DNA of 64,000 nt from Porphyrobacter sp. ULC335 (GTDB lineage Bacteria > Pseudomonadota > Alphaproteobacteria > Sphingomonadales > Sphingomonadaceae): NCBI RefSeq assembly GCF_025917005.1, contig NZ_CP078091.1, positions 1,488,001-1,552,000 of the forward strand, read 5' to 3'. Below are positions 1 through 8,619 of the stretch, in pieces (the stretch's first letter is position 1; each line of letters opens with the position of its first letter). The position numbers and the translations under genes are program-made. Below the pieces are notes generated by a model. The model was not told where the DNA came from. It saw only the letters and a program-made list of their open reading frames with translations, and did not search any database.

Positions 1-1863
1 GAAGCTGCCACGCTCGGGCGCGAGCAGCGCCAGATCGGCCAGCACACCGGAATCAGGATCGAAGTCCGTGACCTGAGTGGAGATCGCATCAGGACGGAAA
101 TTGCTGCTTTCCTTGCGATATTCGCCGCCGAACGCGAAGTTGATCGCACCGCCGGGAAGCTCGAAGAACTTGCCGAAATCGCCGCTGATGAAGGCGTTGG
201 CGACGTGCTGTTCGATGCGGTATTCGTTTTCCGTGTCGGTCAGGATGAAGTCGAGCGCTGCCTGGCTGGCAACGCCTTCACCGAAGATGTTGAGCGGCAC
301 GCACTGACCGGGCGTGAAGGTCTGCGGCGCTTCGCCATAATTGCCGTTGCCAGCATCTGCGAGCGCCCCGCCGTCGACATTGACGCGGCAATCGAACACG
401 CCATTGGCCACACCGGTGCGGAACTGGCCGACGTCCACCACGTCGAGCGCGGCGAAGTAACGGTCTTCGATGCGCTGGTTGGTCGAGATGTAGGTGGTGT
501 CGTTGCGGCCATAGACATAGCTCGCCTCGAACTTCACGTTGTCGCTGACATTGCCGTCGAAACCGATGACGGTGCGATAGAGATCACGCTCGAAATTCTC
601 GTCGCGTGTGCCGAAATCGAAGTTGTCACGGTTGAACAGCAGCCCGCCGAACTGGTCGAGTCCGGCAGCCCGGATGTTGGCTGGGATCAGCGGGTTATCT
701 TCCGAGATATAGGTGAAGAAATCGAAGGAGGGCTGCGCGATCGTGAAGTTTTCGGACTTCACATACTTGCCTTCCGCGAAGAAGCGGATGTCGGGCGTCA
801 GCTGATAATTGAAGAAGGCATTGAACGAGTGGTGCTCGGTCCCGGCTTGCAAATCGCCCTGATAGTCGTTGATCGGAGTGTTATCGCCGCCCTGCGCCAG
901 GAAGCCCGACTGCGGCAAGAATATGCCGCGATCATAGGGCAGGCCCGAGCCGAGGAAATCCGGCGGCAGATCGCCATCCGGAGTCTGGCGGATGATGATC
1001 GCGCCGCCCGGGGCGCTGTCCGAATATCCGATCCGGTTCAGGAAGACAAAGTCGGGCTTGTTGGGATCGTCTGTACCATCGGCAAGGAAGCCGTCGGGGT
1101 TGCGGACCAGCGTGTCGGCTTCGAACCGGCCGTTGGGGCGGTCCCCGTATCCGACCCGCGCATCGTCGCGGTATTCGTAGTTCAGGGTGAAGTTGCCGCG
1201 ATCATCGGCGAAGTTCTTGCCGATGGTGGCCGAGAAGAAGCGGCTTTCCGCATCGCCGAAGTCGGAAACCCCGTTCTGCGCGCGGATATCAATGCCTTCG
1301 AAATCGCGGCGCATGATGAAGTTCACCACGCCCGAGACGCCGTCGGCGCCGTAGACCGACGAAACGCCGCCGGTGAGAATGTCGACCCGCTCGATCAGGC
1401 TGACCGGGATCGTGTTGGTATCGACCGCCGCTTCACCCGAAACGCCCGCGATATGGCGCCGGCCATCGACCAGCACCAGCGTGCGGTTCGCGCCGAGATT
1501 GCGCAGGTTGAGCAGGTTGACGCCCGCAGCGCCGGTGCGCGCCTGCGATCCGGCCGCGTCGAAATTGGTTTCGGAATTGAACAGCGCGGGGCTCTGGGCG
1601 AGCAGTTCGGAAACGTTGTTGATACCCGACTGGACGATATTCTCGGCCGTGACGCTCACCACCGGGGTGGCGGTTGCGGCTTCGGGACGCTGGATGCGCG
1701 TACCGGTCACCACGATATCTTCGACTTCTTCCTCAGCGACTTCGTCTGCGGTGATGACTGCATCCTGCGCGGCGGCAACGGACGGCATTCCAACACTCAG
1801 CCCAATCAGCCCGGCAGTGAGCATGAGTTGAGCGTGGCGACGCCTGACGTCATTCTTGATCAT
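1..1863 (-). CDS. TonB-dependent outer-membrane receptor, C-terminus cut by window edge
   Basis: Reading the minus strand from the ATG at 1861-1863 gives an uninterrupted frame to the left edge of the window. The protein opens with a cleavable signal peptide ending near AAAQD, then a TonB box-like EDIVVTGTRI, then a plug domain with NLRNLGANRTLVLVDGRRH and the conserved VDILTGG and GADGVSGVVNF strings, followed by barrel sequence. This is the subfamily of TBDRs with a long Leu-Arg-Asn-Leu-Gly plug motif, common and numerous in sphingomonads, which import oligosaccharides, peptides or other large nutrients. About 621 residues are present and the barrel C-terminus is missing. An AGGGAA-like ribosome site precedes the start. 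The substrate cannot be read from the sequence. The plus-strand frame over the same DNA is a shadow. Confidence 0.93.
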   Translation of the reverse strand, partial: MIKNDVRRRHAQLMLTAGLIGLSVGMPSVAAAQDAVITADEVAEEEVEDIVVTGTRIQRPEAATATPVVSVTAENIVQSGINNVSELLAQSPALFNSETNFDAAGSQARTGAAGVNLLNLRNLGANRTLVLVDGRRHIAGVSGEAAVDTNTIPVSLIERVDILTGGVSSVYGADGVSGVVNFIMRRDFEGIDIRAQNGVSDFGDAESRFFSATIGKNFADDRGNFTLNYEYRDDARVGYGDRPNGRFEADTLVRNPDGFLADGTDDPNKPDFVFLNRIGYSDSAPGGAIIIRQTPDGDLPPDFLGSGLPYDRGIFLPQSGFLAQGGDNTPINDYQGDLQAGTEHHSFNAFFNYQLTPDIRFFAEGKYVKSENFTIAQPSFDFFTYISEDNPLIPANIRAAGLDQFGGLLFNRDNFDFGTRDENFERDLYRTVIGFDGNVSDNVKFEASYVYGRNDTTYISTNQRIEDRYFAALDVVDVGQFRTGVANGVFDCRVNVDGGALADAGNGNYGEAPQTFTPGQCVPLNIFGEGVASQAALDFILTDTENEYRIEQHVANAFISGDFGKFFELPGGAINFAFGGEYRKESSNFRPDAISTQVTDFDPDSGVLADLALLAPERGSF

Positions 1864-2125
1864 GTAAGATATTTCCCTGTTCGAGATCGTTGTTCGATCC
1901 TCGCAGGTACACCCGCCCAGACAGCGGCAGTCATACACTTGCCGCTTCTTGCACATGCGAAGATTCGGGCGTTTGTCCTGCGATTGCCGACGCTTGCAAC
2001 CAACTAGGTTAGGATATTCGACGAGCGGACGTATTTGTATGTTCAATCGCATATCGTATGGAGGGCGGTTGAGCTTCGCCGCCGGGGTCGCACAGTCTTG
2101 GTGGCGGAACCTGCCGTTTCGCCTT

Positions 2126-3349
2126 TCAGAGCGACGCCCAGTCAATCGGCTGATGGCGGTCGAGACGGCGCGACTGGTCGGCGAGCGGGTATTTGAGGCC
2201 CGTCGCACAGTTGAACAGCAGCACCTCCTCGTCGGTGCTGACCAGCCCTGTGCGCAAAGCCTTTTCATAGGCCGCCAGCGTTGCGCCGCCTTCGGGGCAG
2301 AGCAGGGTGCCGTCATCGCGGGCGACCGCGGACACGGCCTCTTCGATTGCGGAATCGGGGACGGCAATCGCAAAGCCGCCGCTTTCGCGCACCGCATCAA
2401 GGATCAGGAAATCGCCGACAGCCTGCGGCACGCGGATCCCGGCGGCGACCGTCGCCGGATCGTCCCAGCGCACTGCGTGGCGTTCGCCGTTTTCGAAGGC
2501 GCGGACCATCGGCGCGCAGCCTTCGGCCTGCACCGCCACCATGCGCGGGCGTTCCGGACCGATCAGGCCGATGGCTTCAAGCTCGGCAAAGGCCTTCCAC
2601 ATGCCGATCAGGCCCGTCCCGCCGCCGGTGGGGTAGAAGATCACGTCGGGCACCCGCCAGCCGAACTGTTCGACCAGCTCCAGCCCCATCGTCTTCTTGC
2701 CCTCGATCCGGTAGGGTTCCTTGAGCGTCGACAGATCGAACCAGCCCTGCGTCTCCTTGCCCGCAGCGACCAGTTTGCCGCAGTCGTCGATCTGGCCGTT
2801 GACCCGGTAAACCCGCGCGCCATAGGCGGCGATTTCGCGGATGTTGATCTCGGGCGTTTCCTCGGGCGCGAAGATGACCGCCTCGATCCCCGCCGCCGCG
2901 GCATAGGCCGCTGCTGCCGCGCCCGCGTTGCCGTTGGTCGGCATGGCGATCTTGGTAATGCCGAGTTCCTTCGCCATCGACAGCGCCATCACTAACCCTC
3001 GCGCCTTGAACGAGCCGGTGGGCAGGCGGCCTTCGTCCTTGACCAGTACCGAGCGCGCACCCAGCCGCGCCGCGGTGCGGGTGAGCGGCAGGATCGGGGT
3101 CGCCTCCTCGCCCAGCTCAAGGCGGTTGGAAAAATCCGCGAGCGGCAGCAATTCGCGCCACTTCCACAGGGACGCCGGGCGCGATGCGAAGGTCTCGCGC
3201 GACACCGCGCCGCGCAGTGCCTCCAGATCATAACGCACCAGCAGCGGGCGACCGGCCTCCGACAGGCCTTGCACCCGGCCTGCTTCATAGCGGGTGCCGG
3301 TCAGGCCGCATTCGAGATGGGTGACGAAATATTCGCGGGGGCTGGTCAT
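2126..3349 (-). CDS. thrC: threonine synthase
   Basis: 407 residues of the fold-type II pyridoxal-phosphate family. The protein converts O-phospho-L-homoserine to L-threonine in the cytoplasm. The Schiff-base lysine lies in PTGSFKARG (about residue 113). The N-terminal segment with HLECGLTGTRYEAG, an RYDLEALR segment and SLWKWRELLP matches the plant/archaeal-type threonine synthases rather than the longer ThrC of enteric bacteria. The phosphate/PLP glycine-rich loop appears as PTGGGTGLIGMWKAF. The length is normal for this branch. It lies downstream of the L,D-transpeptidase gene on the same strand with a 125-bp gap, so it probably has its own promoter. Related enzymes such as diaminopropionate ammonia-lyase are less likely because the N-terminal threonine synthase motif is present. 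Confidence 0.9.
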   Translation of the reverse strand: MTSPREYFVTHLECGLTGTRYEAGRVQGLSEAGRPLLVRYDLEALRGAVSRETFASRPASLWKWRELLPLADFSNRLELGEEATPILPLTRTAARLGARSVLVKDEGRLPTGSFKARGLVMALSMAKELGITKIAMPTNGNAGAAAAAYAAAAGIEAVIFAPEETPEINIREIAAYGARVYRVNGQIDDCGKLVAAGKETQGWFDLSTLKEPYRIEGKKTMGLELVEQFGWRVPDVIFYPTGGGTGLIGMWKAFAELEAIGLIGPERPRMVAVQAEGCAPMVRAFENGERHAVRWDDPATVAAGIRVPQAVGDFLILDAVRESGGFAIAVPDSAIEEAVSAVARDDGTLLCPEGGATLAAYEKALRTGLVSTDEEVLLFNCATGLKYPLADQSRRLDRHQPIDWASL

Positions 3350-3474
3350 GCTGGCGTGTCTGCTTCCTGAATCCGGAGCCTTGCCCCCGCCGCCGGAGCG
3401 GGGGGTCAGGCTGGCTGTGCCCGGGGGCTAAAGCCTGACTTCGCCTTTGGCAATTCAGTCGGCGGTGCGGCGCG

Positions 3475-4575
3475 CTACTTGCGGAACTCCACCTTGGTGC
3501 TGCCGCTGACCATTTCGGCGAGCCGCGCGGCATCCCAGTTGGTCAGCCTGACGCAGCCGTGGCTCTCGGTGCGGCCGATGGTCTCGGGCACGGGGGTACC
3601 GTGGATGCCGTAATGGTCCTTGGTCAGGTCGATCCATACCACGCCGACCGGGCCATTCGGCCCCGGCGGCAGGCGTTGTTTTTCCGCGCTGTCAGGCACG
3701 TCCCAGAACAGTTCGGGATCGAAGGCGAAGGGCGGGTTATATGCGACGCCTTTCACCTTCCAGTCGCCAATCGGCAGCGGGTCATACTGCGATCCGGTGG
3801 TGACGGTGAACATCGCCACCAGCTTGTCGTCATCGTCATAGGCCTTCAGCCAGCCTTCGGACTCGTCGACCACGATCCGCGCCACATCGGGCTGGTCCGT
3901 GCCGACGCCGAGCGAGTGCAGCGTGGCGAGCCAGTCCTTGTTCTCGACCTGCGTGGCATCAATCGCGTCGGCCCCGACATTGGGGACGCGAAGCTGCTGT
4001 CCCGGTGTGTAGCGCGCCACGCCGGGGTTGAGCTCCGCCAGCACTCCCGGCGAGGTATGGAAGCGCTCGGCCAGCTTCTCGGCCATGCCTTCGTAGCCGA
4101 GCCGGGTCATCTTCGCCTGCTCGGCCATGCCTTTGGGCAGGGCGGTGAACGGCGTTTCGCCCCAGGACGCCGGGATCGTCACCATGCGGGTCGCCGGAAT
4201 ATTGTCCCATTGCGCCAGCGCCTCACGGGTTGCCGGGTCAAGCTCTCCGGTCACGGGCAGGTCGCGCGATTCCTGAAACCCCTCGAGCGCGTTGGTGAAG
4301 GACAGGCCCGCCTTGCCGTCGATGATGCCGGGGCCGAAGCCCAGCCGCTCCATCACGACCTGCGCCTGCATCAGCGGGCGCGCCTTATCTTCGGGGCTGC
4401 CGTTCGTCGCCTTCTGACCGGGAGCAGGATCGCGCGACGCCATGGCATCGGCCCCGCCGTCACCTTCCGCCGCCGCGCGCGGTGCGGGTTCCGAGCCGGG
4501 TGACGTGCCGGCATCGCAGCCACCCAGCGCCAACAGACACAGCGGGAGCGCGGCGGACATAAACTTCAGGTGCAT
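3475..4575 (-). CDS. L,D-transpeptidase lipoprotein with peptidoglycan-binding domain
   Basis: The chosen start gives MHLKFMSAALPLCLLALGGC, a lipoprotein signal with the lipobox cysteine at residue 20; an upstream in-frame ATG at 4608 would only bury this signal. After a low-complexity linker comes a peptidoglycan-binding type 1 domain (LGFGPGIIDGKAG, about residues 75-120), then a LysM-like stretch (LAELNPGVARYTPGQQLRVPN), then a YkuD catalytic domain at the C-terminus with HGTPVPETIGR and the catalytic cysteine in SHGCVRLTNWD. Such enzymes make 3-3 peptidoglycan cross-links or attach proteins to the wall in the periplasm. 366 residues, intact. Confidence 0.92.
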   Translation of the reverse strand: MHLKFMSAALPLCLLALGGCDAGTSPGSEPAPRAAAEGDGGADAMASRDPAPGQKATNGSPEDKARPLMQAQVVMERLGFGPGIIDGKAGLSFTNALEGFQESRDLPVTGELDPATREALAQWDNIPATRMVTIPASWGETPFTALPKGMAEQAKMTRLGYEGMAEKLAERFHTSPGVLAELNPGVARYTPGQQLRVPNVGADAIDATQVENKDWLATLHSLGVGTDQPDVARIVVDESEGWLKAYDDDDKLVAMFTVTTGSQYDPLPIGDWKVKGVAYNPPFAFDPELFWDVPDSAEKQRLPPGPNGPVGVVWIDLTKDHYGIHGTPVPETIGRTESHGCVRLTNWDAARLAEMVSGSTKVEFRK

Positions 4576-4616
4576 GGAAAATCCTTGTGCGGGATATGGT
4601 CGGAGCAAGCGCGCGG

Positions 4617-5204
4617 TCAGAACGGCAGCTCGACCGCGAAGTCGATCGGCTTGAAGGTACCCCCGTTGGAGGCATAGGCCGAACAGGCGGTCAGGCCGAC
4701 CACCAGATCCATCTCTGCCCGGAACCGGATCAGGTCACCCGGCTTCGTTCCGGGCGGCAGCACCGCCAGCGTGTCATCGGGCGCGATCGGCACGTTCATG
4801 AAGATATTGAACGCTGCCGGGATATGGTCCGGCTCCAGCCCGTGAGGCGCCAGCGCCTCGGCCAGATTGCCGAAGCACCCCCGGTGAAGGGGCTTGTCGG
4901 GATAGAAGTGCCGGAAGGTGTCATAGGAACACGGCGTCAGCAGGAAATCATGATGCGGTGCGGTGTCTTCGATGATGGTCAGCATCACCCGCGAACGGTT
5001 GGACCACAGCCGCGCCCCGCGTGTCAGACGCAGCGTTTCCTCGTAATCGAAGGTTCGCCCGTTGGAGAGGACCTCCGCCGGATCGTCTGCCGAAATGGCG
5101 AGCATATCGCTGACCTGCCCCCCTTCAGGGTCGATCACGGTCAGCAAAGCGCCGCGCGGCAATTTCACGGCGACGCCGCTGCGCGGCGCGATCCGTTGGG
5201 TCAT
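4617..5204 (-). CDS. DUF1989 / urea carboxylase-associated family protein
   Basis: 195 residues from the ATG at 5202-5204, which overlaps the stop codon of the upstream gene in an ATGA junction, indicating translational coupling. The family hallmark is visible: an Asn/Arg-rich strand (LWSNRSRVMLTIIED) followed by HHDFLLTPCS, whose histidines and cysteine probably bind metal, and later FNIFMNVPI and a terminal ACSAYASNGG. Characterised members of DUF1989 include the two subunits of carboxyguanidine deiminase in bacterial guanidine breakdown; others accompany urea carboxylase. The coupled neighbour is a predicted guanidine-type N-hydroxylase, so this protein may process an N-hydroxylated or carboxylated guanidine. 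That substrate is inference; the family assignment is firm. Confidence 0.82.
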   Translation of the reverse strand: MTQRIAPRSGVAVKLPRGALLTVIDPEGGQVSDMLAISADDPAEVLSNGRTFDYEETLRLTRGARLWSNRSRVMLTIIEDTAPHHDFLLTPCSYDTFRHFYPDKPLHRGCFGNLAEALAPHGLEPDHIPAAFNIFMNVPIAPDDTLAVLPPGTKPGDLIRFRAEMDLVVGLTACSAYASNGGTFKPIDFAVELPF

Positions 5205-5977
5205 GGCTGGCCCTCGGACGGTGCGAAAGGGCACACCCAGTCGCTCCCGACTGCGCGACCGCTATACTGGCGCGCCTCGCTCTGATCGCCGTGGCGGGCG
5301 ATCATCGGATTGGGGGTGCCATCGAACTCGGCATCGCGGGTCAGGATCACCTCGCGCATCCGCTCGTAACGCTGCGAGGTCCGAAGCTGCGCGAACTGGT
5401 CGTGAAGGTTGAACACGATGGTCGGCATGGGCGCCTGCCGCGCACGGCGCGAGGCTTGCGGGTGGAGCCCCACGGCGAAATAGGCGCGCCCGCCGAAGCT
5501 GAGGGCGAAATCGGGATTGCGCGGATCTGTGCTGAATCCTTCCGCCGGGTCGAAGCCTTGCGCGCGGTCGATCGCCGTGAGCGCGGACAGCCGCTCCCAC
5601 AAGGCCGCCTCGAAGCCCGCCTCATCAAGATCGAGCGGCGCGGCAAACACCACCGCGAGACTGCGGAAAGTGACTTCGCGGCGATGCATAGCGCTCCACT
5701 GAGCGATCATGTCATGCAGGCGAAGATCGTCAGCCGGGCTGGTGATCGTGGCTGCGGTTTCGATCCGCAGTCCATCCTGCGCGAGCGCTGCCTTCGCCCC
5801 CACACAGGGGAAATCCTGCTCCTCGATCAGGTCAAGCAGGCCTGCTTGCAGACGCTCTTGCACAGGCTGTGGCAGGGCGCGGCCAGCAGGCACGGATGGG
5901 GCGCCGGCAAGCGGGCAAGTTGCTAAAGATTTCCGCGCGTGTCCGGCGGAAGCGATATTCTCGTCAATGGTACTCAT
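5201..5977 (-). CDS. GntA-like heme-dependent N-hydroxylase (YqcI/YcgG family)
   Basis: 258 residues. The sequence carries the ordered motifs of the YqcI/YcgG family: DFPCVGAKAAL near residue 55, a central PTIVFNLHDQFAQLR, then MREVILTRD, NPMIARHGD and a C-terminal GSDWVCPF. GntA, the characterised relative, is a heme enzyme that N-hydroxylates a guanidine-containing substrate in guanitoxin biosynthesis. No other guanitoxin genes are nearby, so toxin production is not implied. The gene overlaps the DUF1989 gene by four bases (ATGA). Upstream at 5978-6061 lies a short gap with an inverted repeat. Whether the pair detoxifies, degrades or builds a guanidine compound cannot be decided from sequence. 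Confidence 0.8.
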   Translation of the reverse strand: MSTIDENIASAGHARKSLATCPLAGAPSVPAGRALPQPVQERLQAGLLDLIEEQDFPCVGAKAALAQDGLRIETAATITSPADDLRLHDMIAQWSAMHRREVTFRSLAVVFAAPLDLDEAGFEAALWERLSALTAIDRAQGFDPAEGFSTDPRNPDFALSFGGRAYFAVGLHPQASRRARQAPMPTIVFNLHDQFAQLRTSQRYERMREVILTRDAEFDGTPNPMIARHGDQSEARQYSGRAVGSDWVCPFAPSEGQP

Positions 5978-6023
5978 CCCCCGACCCTATGGGAGATCCG
6001 GGGATGAAAACTTCAAATACCAG

Positions 6024-6039
6024 CCTAGCCTGGGTTAGG
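6024..6039. promoter_or_regulatory. short inverted repeat upstream of the GntA-like/DUF1989 pair
   Basis: CCTAGCC and GGTTAGG form 7-bp arms (one mismatch) separated by two bases, in the 84-bp gap between the superoxide dismutase stop and the GntA-like start. It could be an operator or part of a weak hairpin after the dismutase gene. No T-run follows on the minus strand, so a rho-independent terminator is not supported. Confidence 0.25.
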
Positions 6040-6061
6040 CAGGGGGTGGGTGTTTGCGCGT

Positions 6062-6790
6062 CTAACCGCCCGTCGCGGCGGCATAACGGGCCGAAACCTT
6101 GCCCCAATCGACCACCTGCCACCACCCGTCGAGGTAATCCGCGCGGCGGTTCTGGTGCTTGAGGTAATAGGCGTGTTCCCACACGTCATTGCCGAGCACG
6201 GGGGTGCCCTTGACCTCGGCAACATCCATCAGCGGATTGTCCTGATTGGGGGTCGAGGTGATCGCCAGCTTGCCGTCCGCGCCGACGATCAGCCACACCC
6301 AGCCTGATCCGAAGCGGGCGGTGCCAGCCGCCTTGAACGCGGCCTTGAACTTGTCGACCGAGCCGAACTGCGCGGTGATCGCGGCCTCCAGCGCCGGCGA
6401 CATCGCGCCCACCTGGGCAACTGGCGCCATCGTTTCCCAGAAGAAGGTGTGGTTCCAGTGTCCGCCCGCATTGTTGCGGATTGCAGCAGGCAGCGTGCCC
6501 GCGCGCGCGACAAGTTCCTCAAGCCCCATTCCGGCCAGCGCCGGATCGGCAGCGACCGCCTTGTTCAAGTTGTCGACATAGGCCTGATGGTGCTTGCCGT
6601 GGTGGATGCGCATCGTTTCGGCATCGATCACCGGTTCGAGCGCTTCGGGCGCATAGGGCAGCGGGGCGAGGGTGAAGGCGGCAGGGGCCGGAGTCGTTGC
6701 CGCCGTCTGGGCAAGCGCCGTGTTGGCGAGCGGTACGGCGATAGCAGCGCAGGCGGCAAGCGCGAGGGGCAGGGCGAAGGCACGCTTCAT
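6062..6790 (-). CDS. secreted Fe/Mn superoxide dismutase
   Basis: The start at 6790 is preceded by AGGAGAATTCCG and gives a clear signal peptide (MKRAFALPLALAACAAIAVP, ending near ALAQ), so the enzyme should act in the periplasm. The frame stays open further upstream but that part lacks coding character. The mature protein has the SOD N-terminal domain with the metal histidine in IHHGKHHQAYV, a second histidine in GHWNHTFFW, and the C-terminal signature DVWEHAYYLKHQ supplying the Asp and His ligands. It dismutates superoxide to peroxide and oxygen. 242 residues; cytoplasmic SODs of this family are usually around 200 residues, the excess being the export signal and linker. Confidence 0.93.
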   Translation of the reverse strand: MKRAFALPLALAACAAIAVPLANTALAQTAATTPAPAAFTLAPLPYAPEALEPVIDAETMRIHHGKHHQAYVDNLNKAVAADPALAGMGLEELVARAGTLPAAIRNNAGGHWNHTFFWETMAPVAQVGAMSPALEAAITAQFGSVDKFKAAFKAAGTARFGSGWVWLIVGADGKLAITSTPNQDNPLMDVAEVKGTPVLGNDVWEHAYYLKHQNRRADYLDGWWQVVDWGKVSARYAAATGG

Positions 6791-7042
6791 CGGAATTCTC
6801 CTAAGGCAAAGGCGGGACGGCGCGGCGCAATATGGCGCGCGGAATGGAACAGAGCTTTCACGCTTTACAGGCCCAAGCGGCAGCAGCGCGCAAATTCGAC
6901 AAGCCGCCCCGGTGACAAGGCGAGTGGCTCGCGCCGTCGTCTGCACAGGATCTGCACCAAAAGCACGCGGCATCAGGATTGGTGCCCCCATCGCTTGCGC
7001 ACGCGGGGTTGCGAGGGAGACGGCAACAACCGGAGAAACCCT

Positions 7043-8608
7043 ATGTCGCGTGCTCTGACACTACATTCCCGATCCCGCTTCAGCTTCGTCATCAAGCTCG
7101 CTGCCGCCGCAGTGCTGCTGACGCTCGGCGATCTGCTGCTTTACGGCTTTGAGGGCGGTTCGATCATCGGTGCCTTCGCGCTGGCGTGGCTGCTGGTGAT
7201 GGTGCTCACCCGCCCCGCCGTCCGCCGCACCCGCGCAGGCTGGGCGGCGATTGCCTGCGCCGCGCTTTATGCGCTGGTTCTGATCCTCGAGCCGGGGCCA
7301 TTGGTGGCGATGCTGTTCCTGATCGCCATCGGCAGCGCCGCACTGCTGGTGCGCCATGTGTTCGATAATGCCGGGCTTTGGTCGCTGCGGCTGGCCATGC
7401 TCGGCATCCGGGCGCCCTTCGGCCCTCCGGGTGATCTGTGGCGCGCGGCGAGCCTGCCGGGCCGCAGCGGGGTTTCCACCGCCAGCGCGATCTTGATGAA
7501 CCTCGTCCTGCCATTGGGCGGCGGAGCGGTGTTCCTTGCGCTGTTCGCCAGCGCCAACCCGGTGCTGGGTCAGGCGCTCGATGGAGTAAGCCTGCCCGAT
7601 CTTTCCACGCTGACCGGTCACGTGATGCTGCTGATCGCCATCCTCGGCTTCACCTGGCCGACCTTGCGCCCGCGCGCCATCCGCTTTGCCGGTGGGCGAT
7701 GGAGCATTGCACCGCGCCTTCCCGAACCGCCGGTGACGATGATGGTCATCACTCTGGGCGTGTTCAACGCGGTCTTCGCGCTGGAGAATGTGCTCGATAT
7801 CACCTTCCTGTGGAGCGGCGCGCCTCTGCCGGGTGACATCACCATGGCCGATTACGCCCACCGCGGGGCCTACACCCTGATCGCGACCGCACTGCTTGCC
7901 GGGCTGTTCGTGCTGGTCGCATTGCGTCCCGGCGCGCCCTCTGCGCAGAACCCGCTGCTGCGCCGGCTGTTGCTGGTGTGGATCGGGCAGAACCTGCTGC
8001 TGGTCGCATCCAGCATGCTGCGCCTTGTCGACTATATCGAGGCCTATTCGCTCACCGAGCTGCGGATTTCCGCGCTGGCTTGGATGGTGCTGGTTGCCAC
8101 CGGGCTGGTGCTGGTGTGCTGGCGCTTCCTCGGCAATCGCAGCGCGGGCTGGCTGATCAATGCCAATGCGCTGGCGGCGGGGATCGTGCTGACGGCAGCG
8201 AGCATGGTCGATCTGGGCGCAACCGCGGCGCGCTGGAATGTCGACCACCTGCGCGATCCCTCGCGGCTCGACATGTGTTACCTTGAGCGGCTGGACAGTG
8301 CCGCGCTGATCCCGCTGATCGAACTGCGCGATGCGCCGGTGGGCGCGGAGCTTCAGGATCAGGCGGTGTTCCTCAGCCAGCAGGCCTACGACCAGCTCGT
8401 CCAGCGTCAGGCCGATTGGCAGGAATGGACTTTGCGCGGCGCAATCCGCCTCGCGCAGGCCGAAGCGATGCTGGCGGGCGATACCCGCAAACCCGCCAAG
8501 GCTCCGTATGGACGCGGCTGCGGCGGGGATATTGCCCCGCCGCCCGCGCCGCCCATCGCCTATCCCGAAACCGACGATGCCGCATTGACGCCGGACGAAA
8601 ACCCGTGA
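7043..8608 (+). CDS. DUF4173 multi-pass membrane protein
   Basis: 521 residues from the ATG at 7043 (MSRALTLHSRSRFSF), with GGAGA eight bases upstream. About ten hydrophobic segments fill residues 15-400. The central DYIEAYSLTELRISALAWM string is the recognisable signature of the DUF4173 family. The last 120 residues are a soluble tail with conserved-looking CYLERLDSAALIPLIELRD. The function of the family is not established. The stop codon overlaps or abuts the start of a response regulator gene, which in turn overlaps a sensor kinase, so the three are almost certainly co-transcribed, and the membrane protein may be the target or an accessory sensor of the two-component pair. Confidence 0.82.
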   Translation: MSRALTLHSRSRFSFVIKLAAAAVLLTLGDLLLYGFEGGSIIGAFALAWLLVMVLTRPAVRRTRAGWAAIACAALYALVLILEPGPLVAMLFLIAIGSAALLVRHVFDNAGLWSLRLAMLGIRAPFGPPGDLWRAASLPGRSGVSTASAILMNLVLPLGGGAVFLALFASANPVLGQALDGVSLPDLSTLTGHVMLLIAILGFTWPTLRPRAIRFAGGRWSIAPRLPEPPVTMMVITLGVFNAVFALENVLDITFLWSGAPLPGDITMADYAHRGAYTLIATALLAGLFVLVALRPGAPSAQNPLLRRLLLVWIGQNLLLVASSMLRLVDYIEAYSLTELRISALAWMVLVATGLVLVCWRFLGNRSAGWLINANALAAGIVLTAASMVDLGATAARWNVDHLRDPSRLDMCYLERLDSAALIPLIELRDAPVGAELQDQAVFLSQQAYDQLVQRQADWQEWTLRGAIRLAQAEAMLAGDTRKPAKAPYGRGCGGDIAPPPAPPIAYPETDDAALTPDENP

Positions 8609-8619
8609 TCTTGCAAGTC

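Noticed and set aside
205..2007. 600-codon plus-strand open frame
   Set aside because: It is antisense to the TonB receptor at 1-1863, which has signal peptide, TonB box and plug motifs; the plus-strand translation has no recognisable domain.
5201..5977. A guanitoxin biosynthesis cluster
   Set aside because: Only the GntA-like gene is present; none of the other expected pathway genes is nearby.
6449..7042. Upstream in-frame extension of the DUF4173 gene
   Set aside because: Overlaps the superoxide dismutase on the other strand and its promoter region; the ATG at 7043 with a ribosome site begins recognisable protein.
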